Assembly (NCBI GenBank): GCA_003313425.1
Contig: NHZP01000056.1
Span: 239,155-303,154 of the forward strand
Reading direction: 5' to 3'
Length of the DNA stretch: 64,000 nt
Source: Pseudopyrenochaeta lycopersici
Lineage: Eukaryota > Ascomycota > Dothideomycetes > Pleosporales > Pseudopyrenochaetaceae
This document shows positions 22,491 to 34,800 of the stretch, one piece after another (position 1 is the stretch's first letter; each line of letters begins with the position of its first letter). The notes under the pieces were generated by a model. That model was not told the DNA's origin. It did no database searches and saw only the letters and a list, made by a program, of their open reading frames with translations. Both the position numbers and the translations under genes were made by a program.

Positions 22491-23106
22491 AAACTAGCTA
22501 AGAATTCAATGTGTCGCTATTCTTTAGGCACAATACACTGTGGTGGTGGAGATATAGCTTTCGAAAGGTGAAGGTGTTGATATTTAACTCCTGATTCGGC
22601 CAGGCTCACTCGCGAGCCGCACTAACCTAATCGAGGTTTTTTCGGAAACGTTGAGGAGCAACGTCTAGTGGGCTGATAGTCGCATAAAAAAGGCTGTGGA
22701 CGCTGGAACTACACTCCATGCTTCTCTTTATGCTATGTAGACATCCCAATCCGCACCGTAGGTGCAGCTGGAAGGAGGCACGGTGCTGGTAGTCTACAAG
22801 GAGAGACGCTAGCCGGATTAGGTTTTTTTCGGAATCCTGTCTTTGAGCCCTCTACAGGACTCGCAAGAGAGGTATAGCAGTGGCAGAACGTGCCCAAGGA
22901 TACTACAATGCCCTTCCACGCGCACAACGACTGGGATAGCAGTGAGTACAAAAGTTCGCGGAATCTCGGAGATAAGAGGTGTGATAAAGTGATGTGATGC
23001 GCGACATGATAGGTTGTGTGGCTTCATGATATAAGCCACATTACAAGGCAGTTCCACAGTCAGATGTTGAAGACTCAGGAGTTCTTGCTATCATTGTTCC
23101 TACATC
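22491..23106. other. Upstream region of the 23,107 gene
   Basis: No gene is seen. The word TTTTTTCGGAA occurs twice, at about 22,638 and 22,826, in similar surroundings. Base composition returns to normal here, marking the end of the AT-rich tail of R1. Confidence 0.4.
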
Positions 23107-26100
23107 ATGCCTGGTGGCCCTCCCTCCAAAAAGGCTGGCGGTAGGCCGAGGAAACATTGCACCACCGCAGCAGCAGTAGAAGCCAAGAAGGAGAGTGATC
23201 GACGACGATATCGGCGTACACGCCAACACACGGGTCCGACAGACTTTATAGCATATGAGCCTCTGCTTCCGGTCGATGTGCCTACGGAAACCCTACCGGA
23301 GCTTGGTCTCAGGACCGGCGCCAACGTCCCCATTCCTCGAGAGCACGACGGCCAACGAAGCGATGTGCCGTCTCACGCGCAAGCAGAACACGAACAACCA
23401 TCCCTATTCTTAACTAGCGAGGAAGAAGGGCTGGTCGCTATGCAGATTGAGCAAGTACGGGCTGAAGAGCTCGAGTATAACGTTGAGCAAGATGAATATG
23501 AGGCTGCCATCTTGCAACAACTCAACGAAATAGATGCGAGGACGGCGAAAATTCTAATGGAAATGCGGCATGGCGAGAGTGGAGGCCAATTGGGCGCTGG
23601 CGGCTTCCCAGGAGGTTCAATGGATACTGAGAGGCGTATATGTGGTTTAGGAGCGTCGCTAAGTCCAGAGACGGAAAATTCAGGCGACCCGTCCGAATGT
23701 CAAGTGGATAACCATGAACCAGGTCTTACTTTTACTAGGCTGGTAGGCAAAGATGTAGCGGAAGATAGAACTAGCGTATGCAACTCGTATCAGTCGGGTC
23801 CATCTACAGGCACTTGCCACTTTGACAAGGCTGGAAGGCAGGCACCCAGTCAGCGCAGCCCGCCTACTTTGTCGTGGTCGAAGCGGGGGGATAGTAGGCA
23901 GAGCGCTCTGTTCCCAGCCCAGAAGAACACTCTTCTCTCTTAGATAAGACCTCCGCTAGGGAGCCCATCAGCCGACGGCGAACCGTTTCAACCAGTCGCC
24001 CAAAGATCTCCAAGCGTCGCTACACGTTCACCCTTGTGTCCATCTATAACTACTTCACGTTCGAACTTTACCCCATCTACAGCTGCCACCCTAACCTCAA
24101 GGCGGGCCGCAACCACGACTCCTGCCGCATCTCCAGAACCATCGGAACGGACCGCCGTTAAGCTTGCAAAGCAGCTTAGGCGTTTCCATGGTTGCACACA
24201 TGAGCAGCATGGTGAGGCGGACCACTTGCATCGACGGCATCATCAACGTTCCGACGTGCATTCCGCATGCTCTTCCCTTAGGCAGCTCACCACTCACATC
24301 CGCAGAGACTACAACGGGGCAACAACCCTCCCGGACGTTCTCGGCAGCTCTAAGTTGATAAAGCCCGCAGATGTACGCGGCGTTAACTGCCGAGGCGCCT
24401 TTGAAGGCACAATTACGGTGGCTGTGGCTAAGGAGGCGCAAAATAGTGATAGCAATCTGCCTCTAAACTTATGTCTATCACAACACTACTCGAAAAGTAC
24501 TAAGGATCGCGCCGCCGAGACTACTTTTGACATTGACAGTATCTGCTGCTTCCCCAGCAGCCTAGGTGTCGCTCGACAGGGAATCAACTGGCTCGCCAGG
24601 CCTCACCCCTTCCTAAACTTCAACGCAGACGTGCATTTTAGCTTGAAGGTTCCCAACTGCAACCAACGTGGAGACTTGGTTGAGAAGCATGTTCCGCTCC
24701 ACAAGATTCCCCATTACTGCTTTGGCTCGGTGATTGGAATAGAATCGCTTTTCCTTTATATTTTCTTCCCTGCCCTCCACGTGGAAAGCACATATAAGCA
24801 CACTACCTACCTCAGCGACCAAGATCAGCAGCTCTAGTACGACGCAATCCTTAGCCCTGCTCTGAAGAAGACGATCGGATGTGCAAACATCCTACAGCAT
24901 TATCCCGCTTCTGCACACATCGTTAGCCTAGACTCGACCGCGCTGTCTGCCGAGAGTTTTGCCCGGAAAGACTCTGCTCGGGAGCAGCTTCTGACGTACG
25001 CGCTACAGCCACGGCATCTCGACCCACTCTGGGACTGTATCCTCGAGGCTATCGCAAGCAATCCTGGCTTCAGTCAATTTGAAGGCGCTACTCTGTTCCT
25101 GAATGCAAAGAACACCAAGCTAGAGTACATGGACGCTAGTCTCAGCTCGGCGTACGGGCGTTGGGAGCAGTGCTGGTCCAAGGCCACCGATCCGCAGTTC
25201 TACAGCAAGGATCGTACCTTTGTAGACCTTGGGAAACAAGTTACCTCAGGGGACAGCGCTCTCCCGTACGACTCAATCCCCGAAGACCATGAGGCCGAGG
25301 TGTACCTATGGAGGAAGTGTTGCCTCGAAGCCTACGCTCAGACTCGAGAAACGGTTAACGCTAACGGGAGTCAGACAAAAAGCGGTCCCAGATGCACTAC
25401 ATATCCTTGGGCCACGATGCGAGACACCATGGGCCAAACGCTATTTGCCACACCGCATGGGAAGGAAAGCACAGACGGTTTAATATACTCTCAGTTCTAT
25501 GGGCTGGTCAAGACGCCGTTCGACACGTCCAAGACGTACGTGTTCAACAATGAGTCTCTCGAGAATCTTGCGCTAGATCCTGGGTATGTCCGGTCTCTCC
25601 GGCAAGAAGGCGGAGGCATCTCGTTCTCTAAGGCTGTCTGCGAGTTTGCCTATCTTCACAGCAAAAAGCGGGCCCATGCAAATCTCACCGACAATCGCTG
25701 GAAGTCGTATGGAATTAGGGAGGAGCACCGCATTTCATTAACGATGATAGAGGACGTCTGTGAGCAGTGGCGCCAATGGGACCTTTACGACGACTCAATC
25801 GACGATGCTGACACTCCACCTCCATACTACGTAGTCCCGACGCAAGACCTCCTTAGGTTCCTCTACGCTCAGATGAATAAGTACTGTTTTCTTTTTGAGC
25901 ATATCCTCGCGCACGCGGCAAGGACATACTCGCTACCCGAGACCATCGTCATGGTTGTGGCCCTGCGAGCACTCCGGTTTTGTTACGGCAGCAATTTACT
26001 CCAGCGAGAATCGCTGCTCTACAAGGATCACTGGGAGCATACCCGTGGACAGAAGATCGTAGTTAAGGAAGGTCTTGGGTTGCAGGACAGCATGGAACGA

Positions 26101-27378
26101 TGTGGTGTTGGCTGGTTCTTGCCTAAGTTTAACTGGGCAACCTGGCGGTTGGCTCCACCGCACGGGGATAATATGTTAGTTGGGAATCTGCTCATGCATA
26201 CGGAGTACAAGCGGAGATGGCGGGCAGTCAAGGATCTGCGCGATGTTTACATTCGCTTCAACCAAGCTGAGGCATGGTATGATCGGTACAATGTCAGCCA
26301 GAACCTGAGACTGCTAGCCAAGTGGCTCGAGTACCTCCATGTCCTCAACCTGCAGCAGTTTGATTCGGACTTATAGAAGGCTATGCTGAAAACTAACAAG
26401 CGCTACCCTGAGCTGGCACCGGAAGCGATCCAGCAGGACGGCGAAGTGGAGTACTGCTACCAAGGCATGAAAGAGATGTTCTTCGTCAATGGTGTCGCCA
26501 GCCCACCCTATTTTGTGACAGGAAACAAGATGCAGTTTGAGAAAGTGGCAGATCTGCTTAGCTTTTTATTTCTATGGGACGACGGAGAGGAGCGGCTGGG
26601 TTGGGCTAGCAAACCTTATCAAGCGATTTTACAGAAGAGCTTTGGGTTAATTGAACGACGGCTTGGATATAGGAAGGCGGAACGGTGGCTTAACGAATTC
26701 TTCCACCTTGTTCGTTTAACGCACTGGGTGCTTCCCTACCCATCAAATGCTGCGCTAATCTCATCGACCAAGACCAGTCGCAGACAAGGCCTGACGCGGA
26801 GAATGATGTGGTTTTCCGCTGTATATGCTAATCCTAACAAAGTTAAGCTTCTATTTCAGTCCATGCCTCATACTATTATCTCCCTTCTTTAGAAGGCGCG
26901 ACGGGAGGTGTTTAGAGACGGCTGGAATACACAGGGATGGGAGACATCCGAGCTCATTAGGGCTTGTGAGGCTTAAGGGGTTCGCATCTATGGCCAGGAC
27001 GGCGCCGAAGAGTACTGGGTAGCCGGCAAGAGGAGTGCTGGGAAGAAAGGGTTCAAGCCGGTATAGGAGCGGTCGCGGCCCCCAAGACTAATCATGTTAG
27101 AGCGGATTAAGAATAAAAGCCTTGATGAATTGGACGAGCTAATAGTAGAAATCGTGCGAGATTCTAGTGGGGCGGGCAGGAATGTTTATAATGAGGGTGC
27201 AAGCAGTTATAACAACGAAAACGAAACTGGCGGCAACTGCTATGCTCCTCCTAGAAGGAGTATAAGAGAGGTATTCACGCGCCAGGTTAGTGTTAATAAG
27301 AGCAGCGACGAGGCTATTGGCGAGGGTGGATCAGGTAGTAGTGGCAGTCTTTTCGTGCCATCTTCAAGCAGTGACTAG
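23107..27378 (+). pseudogene. Giant gene, unrecognised family, AT-hook-like N terminus, seven stops in one frame
   Basis: Open pieces starting at 23,107, 24,034, 25,129, 26,383 and 27,094 all share one frame and read continuously, interrupted only by TAG at 23,941, 24,835, 26,374 and 26,890, TAA near 26,974 and TAG near 27,064. A terminal stop follows near 27,376, giving about 1,423 codons. The N terminus has an AT-hook-like GGRPRKH motif, a basic stretch (DRRRYRRTR) and an acidic coiled-coil-prone region. The central part is well kept (FYSKDRTFVDLGKQ; YDSIPEDHEAEVYLWRKCC; YYVVPTQDLLRFLYAQM), and a Ser/acidic tail ends it. I do not recognise the family. At least one stop probably replaces Trp (G-to-A) and others Gln, fitting RIP acting on both strands. 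A DNA-binding, perhaps element-encoded, protein is only an inference from the AT hook. Confidence 0.65.
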
Positions 27379-27792
27379 AAGCAACTAGGAGAGTTATTAT
27401 CTAATTAAGATCTTAATCTGAGGTAGAAAGCGCAGAGTTTGATGCGAAACCTAGAAGAGTATTGCAGCAGAGTTGCTGTTTGCGATTGCTTAACTATTGA
27501 GCCTAGCTATATTTATCGCGTATAGCGAAAATACGTTCTGCTTCAACACAGAACGTAGAGCAGCTGTGCAGCTCTATAAAAGAACCTAGAACTAATTTTT
27601 CTAAAAAAAAAAAAAAAGTCTGTCCATAAGCTAGGCTCTGACCGCGCGCAGAAATAAGTAGTAATAGTCTTTTGCTTTCCTCCGCCACGACACGACTACG
27701 CCAAGAAATGTTCCTAGACTGTTTTAGCACTACAGTTCCTCAGACTATGCAAATAGATATAGATAGAAAGAGCTTTTACCTGTTCTCTAACT
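27379..27792. other. Spacer between the giant pseudogene and R2
   Basis: No gene is seen. A 15-base poly-A run lies at about 27,603-27,617. The part from 27,660 is shared with the R0 fragment (6,550-6,690) but not with R3. Confidence 0.5.
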
Positions 27793-28037
27793 ATAGGTAG
27801 CTGTTATCTGCAGCTGCGTTTTTAGGACGGGCTCCTAAGTGGCAAAGGCTGAGTCTAACTGGAAAAACCTTGCCAAAGTGCGAGATACTGTCGTTGTCCC
27901 GCTGCTGAATGTAAAGGTCTATAGGCAGGATATTTAGGCGCAATCGTCCGCGGCTTATAAAGTCTTTGGGTCTGGTCTTAAGCGAAGACCACACAAGGAG
28001 GATTATCCACAATATGCTTGTAAGACTACGCTGTGTA

Positions 28038-28843
28038 ATTTAAACAGCTACTAGCACGGCAAGAGCTGCAAAAGGCTAGATAAGAGGTGTGCTGTGTAGT
28101 AACTCGCCGTGATTCTTGTTCTCGTTCTCGTTCTCGCTGCTAAAGTTCACAGTAATATTCATAGCCGGCCTCGTTGACTTGGGCCTAGCCTCTCGAGTTT
28201 TGCGCGCTTTCTCAGACCCAGTCCTAGTAGGTTTCTTGCTCTTTGATCATTCTAGGCTTCTTTTTACATCCTGTTCGCTTGATGCATTGTACACGTTCCC
28301 TGCGACAGTGTGTAGGCTAGCCCACGGCTCAACAAACAACGCTGCCGGGTCCAGAGGTTGGCCATCTGTTGTGTTTAGAAGAAGCTGTGTAGAGCCATCT
28401 AGTAGAGGAAGGTTACTCGTTGGCAATTCCATAGCATAAGGTGCCTGCGAGGAGGGCTTGCTTAGGTTAACAAGCTCGTACACCATCTTGCCCGCGAGAA
28501 ACGTAAGCTGATGGGAGGACACCAGACCCGACTGCATAGAGCAAAGAGACGGGGAGGATACATTGCATCTGGCCTCATCAACCAGAAGGAGTGTGTAGGA
28601 GCCAGGAAGCCTCTGCTCTGTGCCTATCCTTACAGCCACGGTAGGATCTATGGTGGCTGCGGGGCCTACGTGTTAGGGTCATGTTGCCGTGCACAGCGTA
28701 GATAGCAACTCACGCTCCACTGGGATGCCAACACCGCCACTAGCGACTGCCGTGTTGAATTCTACGGTAAGATTGTCCATGGCTATGCCTCTTACAGACT
28801 GTAAAAGGCTAGCCATCAGAACTATACGACAAGCGAATTGCAT
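28038..28843 (-). pseudogene. Gene A (R2), broken by a nonsense codon
   Basis: The structure is the same as in R1 and R3: exon 1 28,843-28,714, intron 28,713-28,657 (57 bases), exon 2 from 28,656. A TGA at 28,247-28,249 replaces the CGA found in the other copies (a C-to-T change) and removes the basic stretch, the polar spacer and the GPI-like tail. The product would be secreted but not anchored, if made at all. Confidence 0.75.
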
Positions 28844-29755
28844 TTTAGCAGGCAGGCGTAAGAGGAGATAGATAGACAAATAGGAGGAGAGGACGTTAGG
28901 CTGGGTAAGTAAGAATAGACGAAAGAAAAGAGATAGGAGTACAGCGAAGCCAAAGATGAAGGAAATGCAGCAGAGGCAGATGCCGAAAGAGCGTCGGTTT
29001 TTTGTAGCCGTTACCTCGCTACCGCATATCGCATACGGACTTAGTGTAAAGCGCAGCACAAGGTAAAGACAGCATACCTAACACTAGCGTTTCTCTACGT
29101 CCCTGCTGCATCATGCAAAGACCTTAGTTGTCAACAAAACAGCATAGCGAGAATAGCTAAACGTCCAAGTAACTAGCATGTCAGTAAATCCCGACTGTTG
29201 GGCTTGTGTGGGGGAAGTTAGAACCAGCGGTTGAAACAGTTCGCCAAGGGAGGTGCAGTGGAGACGCACAGACTGTTAGAGGTCGGAGTAAATGCACGAG
29301 CTACGCTAAGACACTTACAGCAGCTTCTAGAAGGCTTTGAAACACTACACAGACCAGACAGGTGTTTCTTAGTCGCTGATCCTGTTACCCAATACGGCTG
29401 CTTCGTTTATGCCCCCTTCTGTTCAGTGTGGTGATTAATTAGCGCGATTGTGTCAAGTTCGGCCGCGTTATGCCGAATAGGCCGTGCACTGGGGGTACTA
29501 GGGAAGTACCGTTCATGCCAAGGCAATGCGGGTCTAGTCATTGTTGTCGTCTATGTCGCGACGTCCCTGCCAAGACCAAACCCTACGAGTTTCTTCAAGA
29601 GCCTCCCTTATTATACGATTGTTTTTGCTGACAAACAGATAGGTTTGAAGGGCTATCGTTTATGCGTCTGGCTTGGTAGCTAACATGTCGAAACGATGCA
29701 AGCAGCTTGGCATGTTAGGGGCACGATTTTCGTCCTTATAGGAGGTATCTTGAAA

Positions 29756-29765
29756 GGATATAAAA
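29756..29765 (+). promoter_or_regulatory. TATA box of gene B (R2)
   Basis: GGATATAAAA lies about 150 bases before the gene B ATG at 29,910, in the same position as in R3. R1 has GGATATAAAG further upstream of its ATG because its leader is longer. Confidence 0.5.
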
Positions 29766-29909
29766 TAAGCATCTTTTACCCTAATTAGAACTCATATCAT
29801 TAGCATCTCTCTATTTCATTTCTAGACACGCATCTTCTGTGAATGATTTCACTCAGCGCTCTTTTCCCTAACTTCAAGACTACCAATCCTTAACAAAGCC
29901 CCTTTCACT

Positions 29910-31135
29910 ATGCGAGCATCAACAGTCGCGGCCATTTTGGCGTTTACTGCAGGCATGACTGCTAATGCCGCACCTGTTGTCCTCTCAGAGGGTCTCTCTG
30001 ATAGCCTCCCGTCTGGGCTTCTAACCACGGTTGGCCTTGATGTACCTGCAGGTGTTGATGATCTGTAGGTCCCACACAGCGAACAATATACTAGGTTACT
30101 AACAGCATCAGGAGCCAGACAATCCGAGACCAGAGTTCTGAGGAGGCCCAGGCGGTTGCAAAGAGAGAGCCACAGCGAGGCCGGGGCCGCGGTGGACGTA
30201 GCCGGGCGGGTCGTGTTGGCGGTGTTGTTGAGGGTGTAACTGAGGGGATTGGCGGCGCAGCAGACGCAATTTTCATCGGGCAGACGATCCAGGACCAGAC
30301 ATCTCAAGAGACGCAGCCAGTAGCGAAGAGAGAGCCACAGCGAGGCCGGGGCCGCGGTGGACGTGGCCGGGCGGGTCGTGTTGGCGGTGTTATTGAGGGT
30401 GTAACTAAAGGTATCGGCGGGGTGGCAGATGGAATCTTCATCGGACAGACGATCCAAGACCAGACGTCTGAGGAATCGCAGCCAGTAGCGAAGAGAGAGC
30501 CACAGCGAGGCCGAGGACGTGGTGGACGCGGGCGAGCTGGTCGTATTGGCGACGTCGTTGAGGGCGTAACTGAAGGTATCGGCGGTACAGCAGATGCTAT
30601 TTTCATTGGGCAGACGATCTAAGACCAGACCTCTCAGGAATCGCAGCCAGTTGCGAAGAGGGAGCCGCAGCGAGGCCGGGGACGTGGTGGACGCGGGCGA
30701 GGTAGTCGTGTTGGCGGTGTTGTGGAGGGCGTAAGTGAGGGGATTGGCGGCGCAGCAGACGCAATTTTCATCGGACAGACAATCCAAGACCAGACCTCTC
30801 AAGAGGCGCAGCCAGTGGCGATGAGAGAGCCACAGCGAGGCCGGGGCCGCGGTGGACGCGGGCGAGGCAGCCGTGTTGGTGGTATTATTGAGGGTGTAGG
30901 TAAGGGGATTAGTGTCGGAGCAGATGGACTCTTCATCGGACAGACAATACAAGACCAAAGCTCTGAGGAGGCGCAACCAGTGGCGAAGAGGGAGGCACAG
31001 CGAGGCCAGGAAGGTGGTAGACTTGGGCAGGCAGGGATTTGCCAGGTGGGGGTTGAGTCAGCGTGTAATGGCGACTCAGCTAGACCAGATTTGGAGTTTG
31101 GTGCAGATTTAGACTTCACTGGTGCAGATTTCTAA
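29910..31135 (+). pseudogene. Gene B (R2), nonsense codon in the third repeat
   Basis: Exon 1 is 29,910-30,064, followed by a 47-base intron 30,065-30,111 (GTAGGT...TACTAAC...CATCAG) and exon 2 from 30,112. The five 165-base units start at 30,167. A TAA at 30,620-30,622 replaces the CAA of other units and stops translation late in unit 3. The rest of the frame stays open to the normal stop at 31,135. In unit 4 the KR processing site reads MR (AAG to ATG), a second lesion that would block release of that peptide. The signal peptide and the first two units are unaffected, so a shortened precursor could still be made. Confidence 0.75.
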
Positions 31136-34100
31136 GATAGATTGTTAGTAGTTTCTACAAGCGAGTAAAGTACAAAATATAGATTGTTAATAAGCAAGTC
31201 GATTTATTTAGGGTTGTAACAAGCTACTATAGATAAGGGAGTAATAAAAAGCAGTGTATAAAGCATAAAAAAGAATTGTAAAAAGAAGGGTAAGGGATTG
31301 TATTAGAGGTAAGCAGTAATAGTATTATTATTTAGGGGGTTAGAGAGTAGGTTTAGAGTTAATTAAGAATAAGGTAGAGTTAAGTAAAAGGTATAGAAGT
31401 GTTAGATAAAATACTAAAATACGCTTTGCAGAATTAATAATTACGATAAATTAATTGTGTGTTGATTATAATTATATTCCTTATTAAGTTCTGTCTCCTA
31501 CTTTCTTCTATATGTCCTCTACTTCTAAAGGTTCTGTTAATTAGTAATAGTTATTAGTCCTTCCTATACTGTACTTCTAAGGTTCTCCTTATATTTAATA
31601 AGAAGAGTAAGTTATTTTAGAGTTTAATAAGAGTAGGTTAAAAAGTGTTAAGATATAATAGAGAGTAGATTAGTAGCAGTAAGAGATTAATTAAAATTAA
31701 GATTAAGAGTATTCTTATTAGATATAAATGTGTAAGTTTAAGGAGGCTAGATAGTAGCACAAGTATTAAGTAGAACTAGTTAGTAGAAGGGCATGTAAAA
31801 GAGTTTTAATAGAGAAGACATAATAAAGCAACTAGGGTAATAATAATAAATTTGGGGTTAGTTTAGGTAAATAGTTATTTTATATAACAAGGGGGATAAG
31901 TTATTAATTAGAATGATATAGTAATTTAATTTAGTAATAGTAGAAGGATAAGCATAGAGGTATTTAGTATTATAAGAGAAGAGTTATGTATATTAGTAGA
32001 AGAAGAAGAAGTAATAGGTTATAAATTAGGTAATAGAGGTTAGGTTAGAGTTCTATAGAAGATTAGAAGATTAGAAGATAAAGAAGAGTTATAAGTAGAT
32101 TTTAAAAGTGTAGGTAAAGTAAGTAATAGTAGTAAAGTATTTAGGTTAAAGGTTAGGGTAAGTTAAGTAGGGGGAAAAGAGGGGCAAACGACTAAAGTAG
32201 GGGTAAATAAGAAGGAAAGTAGTAAAGTAGGGGTAAATAAGGAGTAAACAACTAGAGTAGGGGCAAAAAAGGAGTTAGCGACTAGAGTAGTAGTAAACTT
32301 ATAAGAAGGTGTAACCGTAACGAGGGGCGGTCTAAGCAGCAGGCTGAGCAGCAGGCCGAGCAGCAGACTAAGCAGCAGGCTAAGTAGCAGCAATACAAGC
32401 GGCGATAGGAGCAGCAGGAGCGCGAGGCAGCAGTGCACAGTCTGTGGCAGTGTCCGCAGCTAGGGCAGGAGGGTTTCTGAGAGATAGATGAGCTGCGGAG
32501 CAGAGTAAGGTATAAAAAGGAGGTTCAAACGTGCTGGAAGTGTGGGATGATGGAGTATCTCTGCGGCAGAAAGCAGGGTAGCAAGCAGAGCAGCAAGCAG
32601 AGCAGCAAGCAGAGTAGTAGGCAGGCAGATTGCGCATGGCCGAACGTAACGATAGCAGTACTATATAGGCTACGAGCAGCAGCAGAGGCAAAAGCAAAGC
32701 TAGAGGTAGGTAGAGGAATTCAAGATAGTAGGCTTTGGGAGGTAGGATATTGAGGGCAGGTAGATAGTAAGGAGGAGCTAGGTAGATGGATAGGAGAGGT
32801 ATATCAAGATAGGCGGATTTTTAAGGATATTACTAGTAAAGGAGTAGCTAGTATTATATATAGTATCTTAGAAGAGCAAAGAAGAAAATAGATATATTTT
32901 ATATAGTATTTATAAAAGAATAGTTAACTAGTTTAAATAAGAAAAAAGAAGAAGAGAGTAAAGTAATTTAATATAAGATATTAGAAGGAGAGTAGAGAAT
33001 AGCTAGCTACGTTAAATAAGAAAAAGAAGAAAGAGAGTAAAGTAATTTAATGTAAGACATTAGAAAGAGAGTAAAGAATAGCTAGCTACTTTAAATAATA
33101 TATAAAATAGCTATAATTAGGTTAATTTTAAGAAAAGTTAAGTTTATATATAAGTCTTAGTAGAAAATACTATATAAATAACAATAGTAAGAAGCTATAG
33201 TATATAAAATTATTCTAGAAATATAGTAGTATAACTTTTATAGTAGTATAATAAGAAGTTATTAAAATATAAAAGTTAAAAGATAAAAAGAAAAGAAGAA
33301 TAAAAATATTAGAGTTAATAATTAATAATCTTATAGTAAAGAATAGTTTTTAAAGTAAAGTAGATAAAATAGTAGTAAAGAAGAAAGTAGTAGGTAAAGT
33401 AGCAGTAAGTAAAGCAGAAGTAAGTAAAGTAGAAGATAAAATAGTAGTATGTAAGATAGTAGTATGTAAGATAGTAGTATGTAAGATAGTAGAAAGTAAG
33501 ATAGTAGAAAATGAGATAGTAAGTAAAAGTATAGCTAAAGTAGTAGTAAGTAAAAGAGTAGATAATATAGTAGTAGGTAATATAGTAGATAAAGAAGTAG
33601 ATAAGAAAGTAGTAAGTTAAGTAGTAGGTAAAGTAGTTAATAAGTAAGTAGATAAAATAAAAGTAGATAAAGTAGTAGTAAAAGAAGTAAAAGTAAATAA
33701 TAGGTTAGTAGTATTAATAGGAAAAAAGAAGAGGAAGGTAAAAGAATTAAAATATAGTATAAAGAAGAGTAAATAATAAGTAAGTATAATTAAAAGAAAG
33801 AGGTTAAAAAGAGTAAAGTAATAAAAGATAAGTTAAAAAGCGTAAAGTAATAAAATAGAGGTTAAAGAAGAATAGATAGTAAGTAGTATTAATTAGAAAA
33901 AAAAAGATAGTATAATAATATAAAAGAGTATAGTACATAGAGATATTATAAGTAATAGAGTAGATAGTATAGTAGAAGTAATATTATAAAAGTTCCGAAT
34001 TTAAAAAGAATAAAATAGTAGGAATAGTTTTAAAGTTAATAAGAATAATTAAAGTAAGTAGTAAGTAGTTAAAGACTAAGTAGTAAATAGTTTTATAAAA

Positions 34101-34380
34101 AAAACGAAAGTAAAGTAATATAATATAGTAGAGAAGAATAGTAAGTTATAAGTAATAGAGTAGGTAGTATAGTAGAAGTAGTAAAATTAAGATGTAGAAT
34201 TTTAAGAAAATAGGATAGTAGAAATAGGTTTAAAGTTATTGAGAAATATTATTTAACGATAGTATAAGTAGAGAGTAGTAAGTAGAAGGTAGTTTTATGT
34301 TATTAAGGTTAAAAAAAAGTAAAGTAATAGAATATAGTATAGATAGATAAAAGGGATGTACTAGGTAGTATTATAGAAAA
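31136..34380. repeat. AT-rich, plus-strand cytosine-depleted tail of R2 with a decayed ORF remnant
   Basis: This is more than 3 kb without an intact gene. At about 32,320-32,880 a less decayed stretch reads as a Gln-rich segment (AEQQAEQQTKQQ), then a CWKCG...CG...CAWP zinc-binding-like pattern and WIGEVYQDRRIFKDITSKG. The layout recalls the C terminus of TLH proteins, but the match is weak. From about 33,300 whole lines contain no plus-strand C while G remains near one base in six. Words such as GTAAGATAGTAGTAT are repeated. This is one-sided C-to-T decay. Confidence 0.55.
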
Positions 34381-34800
34381 CAAAAGAAAAGAGTTAAGTA
34401 ATTTAAAATAGTATAGAGGGAGATAGTAGAGTTTTAGTAGGTAGTTTTATAGAGTTAAGAGTTAGGAAAATCAAGTAATAGTATTTTAGTAGACAGATAG
34501 TAAGGTTTTCGTAAGTAGTTTTAATTAGAAAAGAAAAAGAAGAGTTAAGTAATTATATAAAGTATTTTGAGAGATAGATAGTAGGGATTCGCTAACCGGT
34601 TTTAGAGGGGCAAGAAAGAGGAGAGCGAAGCGATTTGATATAGTATAGAGGGAGAAAGATAGTATAGTTTCGGTAACCGGTTTTATAAAATTAAGAAAGA
34701 AGAGAGCAAAGCGATAGGATATAGTATAGAGGGAGGAAGATAGTCGGGATTCGGTAACCGCTTTTAAATAGGAAAAAGAAAGAGGAGAGCGAAGCGATTC
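34381..34800. repeat. Tandem array of ~85-bp units at the R2 edge
   Basis: Degenerate units contain GAGAGCGAAGCGAT, GATATAGTATAGAGGGAG and GG(A/T)TTCGGTAACCGGTTTT; the last three (about 34,586-34,800) are the clearest. Read on the minus strand they give a repeating hydrophobic peptide (KPVTESxLSxSLYTISxRFALLFL), probably a by-product of the tandem structure. R3 breaks off inside the first clear unit. Confidence 0.6.

Larger units (their letters stand above)
27793..34596. repeat. Cassette R2, direct duplicate of 48,477-55,284
   Basis: R2 matches R3 almost base for base over about 6.8 kb at a constant offset of 20,684-20,688, including the decayed AT-rich part. The common region ends at GATTCGCTAAC in both (34,586-34,596 and 55,274-55,284). 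R2 lacks the palindrome array and the ParB-like gene present in R1 and R3. Confidence 0.88.

Noticed and set aside
22009..22491. 160-codon minus-strand ORF rich in Leu/Thr/Phe
   Set aside because: It is the 19-bp and 30-bp minisatellites read in frame; no start context or conserved protein.
33300..34500. CRISPR-like or designed repeat array
   Set aside because: Repeated words such as GTAAGATAGTAGTAT have no regular spacing or unique spacers; it is low-complexity decayed DNA.
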